Shown piece by piece: positions 58,055 to 64,000 of a stretch of 64,000 nt of DNA; within the stretch, counting starts at the first letter, position 1, and the number at the start of each line of letters is the position of its first letter. The stretch comes from Caballeronia ptereochthonis (GTDB lineage: Bacteria; Pseudomonadota; Gammaproteobacteria; Burkholderiales; Burkholderiaceae), in contig NZ_FCOB02000033.1 of assembly GCF_001545075.1 (NCBI RefSeq), positions 1-64,000 on the forward strand, in the 5' to 3' direction. Both the position numbers and the translations under genes were made by a program. The notes beneath the pieces were generated by a model. The model made no database searches. It was given only the letters and a program-made list of their open reading frames with translations, and had not been told where the DNA came from.

Positions 58055-58083
58055 ATATTAGTAGAAAAACTACACGATGACAA
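58055..58083 (-). promoter_or_regulatory. Promoter of the edd-eda operon
   Basis: Minus strand TTGTCA (58083-58078), 17-bp spacer, TAATAT (58060-58055). The spacer is filled by the HexR-like palindrome, so repressor binding would block polymerase. Confidence 0.65.
58059..58074. promoter_or_regulatory. Candidate HexR operator, edd side
   Basis: Minus strand TGTAGTTTTTCTACTA, an inverted repeat GTAG-N5-CTAC, lying between -35 and -10 of edd. It matches 13 of 16 positions of the site upstream of hexR. Confidence 0.6.
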
Positions 58084-58179
58084 CGAGGTTTGACGGCCTT
58101 ATTGTTAAGCAGCCGCCTACCGTCGCGCCCTTTCCAGTATGCGCCTCAGGGAAATCCCTGAGATCTCTCGTTTAAAATA

Positions 58180-58194
58180 TGTAGTATTTGTACA
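58180..58194. promoter_or_regulatory. Candidate HexR operator, hexR side
   Basis: TGTAGTATTTGTACA on the plus strand, overlapping the -35 of the hexR promoter, implying autorepression. Similar to the edd-side site. Confidence 0.6.
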
Positions 58195-58215
58195 AGACCG
58201 ATCATCGGCTATAGT
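58188..58215 (+). promoter_or_regulatory. Promoter of hexR
   Basis: TTGTAC (58188-58193), 16-bp spacer, TATAGT (58210-58215), 33 bp before the hexR ATG. Confidence 0.55.
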
Positions 58216-58248
58216 CGCAGGCAATTTTCAGCATAGGCGAGATTTCCG

Positions 58249-59088
58249 ATGTTGCTGTCCCAAGTCGAAGCAATGCGCGAACAGTTGCGCCCCTCGGAGC
58301 GCAAGCTGGCCGATTACGTGCTCGAGGCGCCGCGCGAAGTGCTCGATCTGTCGATGACCGACTTCGCGGCGCGCGCGGGGGTCAGCCAGCCGACCATCGC
58401 GCGGTTCTGCCAGGCGCTCGGCTTTTCCGGCTTCCGCGAATTCAAGATCCGCCTGGCACAGAGCGTAGCAGCGGACGTTCCCACGGTTTACCGCGACGTG
58501 CGCAGCGACGAGCCGGCCGCCGGCGTCGCGGCGAAGGTGCTGGACCGGACCATCGGCGCGCTGATTCAGGTGCGCAACAGCCTGTCCTCGGACAGCGTGG
58601 CGGCGGCGATCGCGATTCTTGCCGAGGCGCGCCGCATCGAGTTCTATGGCGCGGGCGGCTCGGGCATCGCCGCGCTCGACATGCAGCACAAGTTCTTCAA
58701 GCTGGGCGTGCCGTCGGTCGCCTATTCCGATCCGCACACGTACACGACTTCGGCCGCGCTGCTCGGCCGTGGCGATGTCGTCGTCGCGATTTCGAATACC
58801 GGGCGCACGCGGGACATTCTGGATGCGTGCAAATCGGCGCTGCACGGCGGCGCGAAGGTCATCGCGATCACGCACGGCAATTCCCCGCTCGCGCGCCTGG
58901 CCACGGTCGGACTGTTTGCCAACGTCGATGAGGACACGGATATTTTTTCGCCGATGACCTCGCGCGTGTCGCATCTCGCGATCGGCGACATTCTGGCGGT
59001 GGGACTCGCGCTCGCGCGCGGGCCTGAACTGGCGGAGAAGCTCGCCGAGGCGAAAGACGTGCTGGAGAGCCGGAGAGTGGGCACCTGA
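58249..59088 (+). CDS. hexR: RpiR-family regulator HexR
   Basis: 279 residues: N-terminal RpiR helix-turn-helix (about 5-75; LSMTDFAARAGVSQPTIARFCQALGFSGFREFK) and C-terminal SIS sugar-phosphate domain (about 120-255; RRIEFYGAGGSGIAALDMQHKF). HexR represses Entner-Doudoroff genes and is released by KDPG. Position divergent from edd, and two matching palindromes between them, support the assignment over other RpiR members. Confidence 0.92.
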   Translation: MLLSQVEAMREQLRPSERKLADYVLEAPREVLDLSMTDFAARAGVSQPTIARFCQALGFSGFREFKIRLAQSVAADVPTVYRDVRSDEPAAGVAAKVLDRTIGALIQVRNSLSSDSVAAAIAILAEARRIEFYGAGGSGIAALDMQHKFFKLGVPSVAYSDPHTYTTSAALLGRGDVVVAISNTGRTRDILDACKSALHGGAKVIAITHGNSPLARLATVGLFANVDEDTDIFSPMTSRVSHLAIGDILAVGLALARGPELAEKLAEAKDVLESRRVGT

Positions 59089-59115
59089 GCCGCGCGCGCG
59101 GCTCAGGTGAAAAAA

Positions 59116-59532
59116 TCAGAACGGCTTGATGACCACGAGCAGCGTGGCGCCGAGCAGGCCGAGCACGGGCAGCTCGTTGAACATCCGGTACCACTTGTCC
59201 GAGCGCCTGTTTTCACCGCGCTGGAACGTGTGCAGCAGGCGCCCGCAATACGCGTGATACACGATGATGAGCGCGACGATCGCGAGCTTCGCGTGCAGCC
59301 AGCCCTGCCCCGCGCCGATTCCGACGACGAGCCACAGCCACAGCCCGCACGCGAGCGCCGGCACCGCGATGAAGGTCATGAAGCGAAACAGCTTCCTCGC
59401 CATCAGCAGCAGGCGCGCGGTGGCGGCGGGGTCGGTTTCCATCGCGAGGTTCACGAAAATGCGCGGCAGATAGAAAAGCCCCGCGAACCACGAAGCCACC
59501 AGCACGATATGCAGCGATTTGATCCAGAGCAT
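59116..59532 (-). CDS. hemJ: HemJ-like protoporphyrinogen oxidase (CopD-family membrane protein)
   Basis: 138-residue membrane protein with four helices. His8 (MLWIKSLHIVLVASWFAGLFYLPRIFV), the KLFRFMTFIAVPAL segment and LHAKLAIVALIIVYH match HemJ (UPF0093), the heme-dependent enzyme that oxidises protoporphyrinogen IX. Often annotated only as CopD family. It follows proA on the same strand (32 bp gap) without functional link. Confidence 0.82.
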   Translation of the reverse strand: MLWIKSLHIVLVASWFAGLFYLPRIFVNLAMETDPAATARLLLMARKLFRFMTFIAVPALACGLWLWLVVGIGAGQGWLHAKLAIVALIIVYHAYCGRLLHTFQRGENRRSDKWYRMFNELPVLGLLGATLLVVIKPF

Positions 59533-59564
59533 CGTTCTTCTTGTGTCTTCTCGTTCCGGCGGGC

Positions 59565-60836
59565 TTATTGGCGCACTTCGCCGCGGCCGAGCACGACGTA
59601 CTTGAGCGAGGTCAGCCCGTCGAGTCCGACCGGGCCGCGCGCGTGCAGCTTGTCGTTCGAAATGCCGATTTCCGCGCCCAGGCCGAATTCGAAGCCATCG
59701 GCGAAACGCGTCGACGCGTTGACCATCACGCTCGCCGAATCGACTTCGCGCAGGAAGCGCATCGCGCGGTCGTGGTCTTCGGTGACGATCGCATCGGTGT
59801 GATGCGAGCCGTAGGTGTTGATATGGTCGACGGCTTCGTCGAGGCCAGCGACGATCCTGACCGCCAGCACCGGCGCGAGATATTCCGTGCTCCAGTCCTC
59901 TTCGGTCGCGTCCACGAGCGAGCCGATCCGCGCCGCTTCGAGCACGGCGCGGGCTTCGGCGTCCACGCGCAGTTCCACGTCCTTCGCCTGATAGGCGCGC
60001 GCGAGCATCGGCAGCGCCTCGCACGCGATGCCGCGCGCGACGAGCAGCGTTTCCATCGTGTTGCAGGTGCCGTAGCGATGCGTCTTCGCGTTGTCGCAAA
60101 TGGCGGCCGCCTTCGCGAGATCCGCGCGATCGTCCACGTACACGTGGCAGATGCCGTCGAGGTGCTTGATCATCGGCACCCGCGACTCTTCCATCAGCCG
60201 CGCGATCAGGCTCTTGCCGCCACGCGGCACGATCACGTCGACGAACTCGGTCATCGTGATGAGCTGGCCCACCGCCGCGCGATCCGCCGTTTCGACCACC
60301 TGCACCGCGTCCTGCGGCAGCCCAGCCGCTTCCAGCCCGACGCCGATCAGCTTCGCGAGCGCCGTGTTGCATTCGAGCGCCTCGGAACCGCCGCGCAGGA
60401 TCGTCGCGTTGCCGGACTTGAGACAGAGCGCGGCGGCGTCGATGGTCACGTTCGGCCGCGATTCGTAGATGATGCCGATCACGCCGATCGGCACGCGCAT
60501 CTGCCCGACCTGAATGCCGCTCGGCCGGAACTTGAGCCCGCTGATTTCGCCGATCGGATCGGCCAGCGCCGCCACCTGGCGCAGACCTTCGACCATCGTG
60601 TCGAGCGCCTTGTCGGAGAGCGTGAGGCGGTCGATGAACGCGGCGTCGTGGCCCTTTTCGCGCGCACGGGCGAGGTCGCGGGCGTTCGCCTGCTTGAGCG
60701 CCTCGCGCTCGCGTTCGATGGCGTCCGCCACCGCGAGGAGCGCCGCGTTCTTGGCCGCCGTCGACGCCCGCGCCATCGCGCGCGACGCCGCACGCGCGCG
60801 GCGGCCGAGGTCGGTCATGTATTGATCGATGTTCAT
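59565..60836 (-). CDS. proA: Glutamate-5-semialdehyde dehydrogenase ProA
   Basis: 423 residues; NADPH-dependent reduction of gamma-glutamyl phosphate in proline synthesis. Aldehyde-dehydrogenase-like fold with catalytic Cys in [14 protein letters not shown], and family motifs [33 protein letters not shown], and [16 protein letters not shown]. The start [11 protein letters not shown] is chosen; upstream frame lacks homology. proB is not in the window. Confidence 0.96.
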   Translation of the reverse strand: MNIDQYMTDLGRRARAASRAMARASTAAKNAALLAVADAIEREREALKQANARDLARAREKGHDAAFIDRLTLSDKALDTMVEGLRQVAALADPIGEISGLKFRPSGIQVGQMRVPIGVIGIIYESRPNVTIDAAALCLKSGNATILRGGSEALECNTALAKLIGVGLEAAGLPQDAVQVVETADRAAVGQLITMTEFVDVIVPRGGKSLIARLMEESRVPMIKHLDGICHVYVDDRADLAKAAAICDNAKTHRYGTCNTMETLLVARGIACEALPMLARAYQAKDVELRVDAEARAVLEAARIGSLVDATEEDWSTEYLAPVLAVRIVAGLDEAVDHINTYGSHHTDAIVTEDHDRAMRFLREVDSASVMVNASTRFADGFEFGLGAEIGISNDKLHARGPVGLDGLTSLKYVVLGRGEVRQ

Positions 60837-60930
60837 CGTGAGTCTCTTCCGTGTGCCGCTTTCGTGTGCCGGGCGTTCTGGAATGCGTCCGCAATTCCCG
60901 GGGATTCGACGGCGCAAAAGATCATTTTAA

Positions 60931-60953
60931 GCTGTTGCGGGCATTGCAACAGC
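60931..60953 (-). terminator. Hairpin after holA
   Basis: GCTGTTGC pairs with GCAACAGC over a 7-nt loop, followed on the minus strand by TTAAAATGATCTTTT. It lies 13 bp past the holA stop and before proA; a modest terminator or attenuator. Confidence 0.5.
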
Positions 60954-60966
60954 GCGTGACGGCGTC

Positions 60967-62052
60967 CTAGCGACGCGGTCGTGGCGCGGCCTGCGCCGGC
61001 TTGCCGCCGTGCGCGACCGCCATCGCCAGCTCGAACATGCCGGCCCATGGATCGGGCGGCGGCTCGCTGCCGCGCTTGCCCGTGCTGCCCGACAGGCCCT
61101 TCACTTGCCGATCGAGGCGCGCCGCCAGCGACAGCGCCTTTTCCAGCGCTTCGTCCGTCACGCGCGAGAGCGCCGGGCCGATCAGCCGCTCGCGCGGGCC
61201 CCACACGCGGTTTTCGCGCAGCAGCGTGGCGAGCGGCTTGCCCGCGGCAATGCCGCGCTTGATGCGCAGCAGTGTGCGCACTTCCTCGACGAGCGCCCAC
61301 AGCACGAGCACCGCCGCCTCGCCTTCGCCCTTCAGACCGTCGAGCATGCGCGCAAGGCGGCCGACATCGCCGGTCAGCATTGCCTCGTTGAGCTTGAACA
61401 CGTCATAGCGCGCGACGTTCAGCACGGCGTCGTGAATCTGCTCGAAGCTGAGCACGCCTTGCGGATACAGGAGCCCGAGCTTCTGGATTTCCTGATGCGC
61501 GGCGAGCAGATTGCCTTCCACCCGTTCCGCGATGAACACCAGCGCGCGCCGCCCATCCTCGCCGGGCGCCACGCGCTGGCCCTGCTGCGCGAGCCGCTGG
61601 CCGACCCACATCGGCAATTGCGCACGCTCGACCGGATCGATCTTCAGCGCGACGCCCGCGCCGAGCAGCGCGGTGAACCAGCCGGATTTCTGGGTGGCGC
61701 CGTCCACGCGCGGCAGCGTGACGAGCGTCACGACGTCGGGATTGTCGGCTTCGGCGAGCGTCTTCAGCGCTTCCGCGCCTTCCTTGCCGGGCTTGCCGGT
61801 GGGAATGCGCAGCTCGATCAACTGGCGATCGCCGAAAAGCGACATCGACTGCGTCGCGCCGATGAGCGCGCTCCAGTCGAAGCTGCGCTCGACGGTGAAC
61901 ACCGTGCGATCCGTAAAGCCGTTGGCGCGCGCCGTGGTCCGGATGCGGTCGCACGCTTCCTGCGCGAGCAGATGCTCGTCGCCGTAGACGACGTACAGAC
62001 CATTCAGGCCTTTCGCGAGGTGCGCTTCGAGCGCGTCGAGCTTCAGTTGCAT
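60967..62052 (-). CDS. holA: DNA polymerase III delta subunit HolA
   Basis: 361 residues; clamp-loader subunit that opens the beta clamp. The N-terminal AAA-like fold contains LYVVYGDEHLLAQEACDRIR, then the ELRIPTGKPGKEG segment, PEDG-like central helices and the C-terminal domain with VLWALVEEVRTLLRIKRG. The order leuS-lptE-holA(-proA) is conserved in betaproteobacteria and holA start lies 17 bp after lptE stop. Confidence 0.95.
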   Translation of the reverse strand: MQLKLDALEAHLAKGLNGLYVVYGDEHLLAQEACDRIRTTARANGFTDRTVFTVERSFDWSALIGATQSMSLFGDRQLIELRIPTGKPGKEGAEALKTLAEADNPDVVTLVTLPRVDGATQKSGWFTALLGAGVALKIDPVERAQLPMWVGQRLAQQGQRVAPGEDGRRALVFIAERVEGNLLAAHQEIQKLGLLYPQGVLSFEQIHDAVLNVARYDVFKLNEAMLTGDVGRLARMLDGLKGEGEAAVLVLWALVEEVRTLLRIKRGIAAGKPLATLLRENRVWGPRERLIGPALSRVTDEALEKALSLAARLDRQVKGLSGSTGKRGSEPPPDPWAGMFELAMAVAHGGKPAQAAPRPRR

Positions 62053-62069
62053 GAGTACGGGGCGCGCGC

Positions 62070-62659
62070 TCAGAGCGGCGGCGTCGGCAGCGGCGCGCGC
62101 GGCGCGACGCCTGGCGTCTGCTCGCCCGGACCCGGATGCAGCGAGCGCACCACGGCGAGACGGCGCGTGAGCTGATCGACGGCGTCGTTGCGCATGTCGT
62201 TGTAGAGCAGCGTCGCTTCCTGCGATTTCGCGAGCGTGTACTGGTTGCTGTAGGTCATCGCGCGGTTGAGCGCGATCACGCTCGGCGGAATCAGCAGCGT
62301 GCCGTCGTTGCCGTACAGCGAATAGTTCAGGTTGTAGACGAGCTCGTATTCCTGCACGACGCCCTGCGAATTCAGGCTGAGCGTGCTGAGCCCGGTGCCT
62401 TCCGACAGATTGAGCGTCGCGTCCGGCTTCTCCCAGGGCTTGACGATGACCGTATCGCTGCCGCCCTGGACCATGCGCTCGAGGCGCGCGACCATCTGCG
62501 GCGTGCCGCCGGAAATCGCGAGCCGCTTGAACGCGTAGTCCTGCTGCCCGCGCAGTTGGAAGCCGCACGCGGACAGCGCGGCCGCGCCGCCCAGAAGCGC
62601 GAGGAACGAACGCCTGCTTACGCCTTTCCCGGTCACATCGACTCCCTTGGTTTTGCGCA

Positions 62660-62660
<1 letters not shown>
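62070..62660 (-). CDS. lptE: LPS-assembly lipoprotein LptE
   Basis: 196-residue outer-membrane lipoprotein that plugs LptD. Lipobox LSAC with Cys32, then GFQLRGQQDYAFKRLAISG, typical LptE. The signal has a twin-arginine motif SRRSFL at 15-20 ahead of the short hydrophobic stretch, consistent with Tat export of a lipoprotein. A later conserved TYSNQYTLAKSQEATLLYNDMRNDAVDQLTRRL block matches the family. Start ATG overlaps the leuS stop (TGATG). Confidence 0.93.

Positions 62661-64000
<1,340 letters not shown>

Overview
The window is a stretch of core chromosome from a high-GC betaproteobacterium, most likely Burkholderia sensu lato (Paraburkholderia or Caballeronia type). The inference rests on protein character (KynBUA with an AsnC-type regulator, AmgK-MurU next to LptD, a Burkholderia-style Tol-Pal operon, HexR-edd-eda), the strong GC bias of third codon positions and the gene order. 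No insertion sequence, prophage, CRISPR array, rRNA or plasmid feature was seen. About 65 protein genes, one tRNA and one riboswitch can be supported.

Layout: 0-8 kb holds lipid and tRNA-modification housekeeping (plsY, ybaK, an acyl-CoA dehydrogenase, xerD, ogt, queG, tsaE, amiC, an EamA exporter). 8-16 kb holds a small secreted protein, a pirin, a CnoX-like thioredoxin, tcdA, pdxH, cfa, a DUF29 gene, a DUF72 gene and msrA. 16-22.5 kb is catabolic: a flavin reductase, a KynR-like regulator divergent from kynBUA, and an IclR regulator divergent from glutaryl-CoA dehydrogenase. 22.8-24.2 kb is a DUF883/YqjE/DUF3318 envelope-stress trio. 24.2-26.9 kb is a five-gene type IV minor-pilin operon (fimT-pilV-pilW-pilX-pilE). 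27-30 kb has glyA-nrdR, with glyA preceded by a leader that matches the ZTP (pfl) riboswitch, divergent from ydfG. 30-36 kb is the complete ybgC-tolQRAB-pal-cpoB operon, followed by tRNA-Lys(TTT).

36-43.5 kb contains an unrecognised membrane protein, a WYL regulator translationally coupled to a Sir2 deacetylase, and, convergent with them, a YhaO/YhaN-type nuclease plus SMC-like ATPase pair. This is the most defence-like neighbourhood of the window. 43.6-49.6 kb is the outer-membrane biogenesis operon lptD-surA-pdxA-rsmA. 49.8-53 kb holds amgK-murU (peptidoglycan recycling) and purB. 53-59 kb is the Entner-Doudoroff module gntK-gntT, eda, edd and divergent hexR, with two matching putative HexR operators between edd and hexR. 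59-64 kb has hemJ, proA, holA, lptE (with a Tat-like signal) and the 3' part of leuS, which runs off the right edge.

Most of the window is ordinary. The observations most worth following are the glyA riboswitch with its promoter, the HexR operator pair, the WYL-Sir2/YhaNO neighbourhood, the twin-arginine motif on LptE, the unusual prepilin cleavage sites in the minor-pilin operon, and the orphan membrane protein beside tRNA-Lys. All coordinates come from reading the sequence; family assignments are by recognition, without database search.
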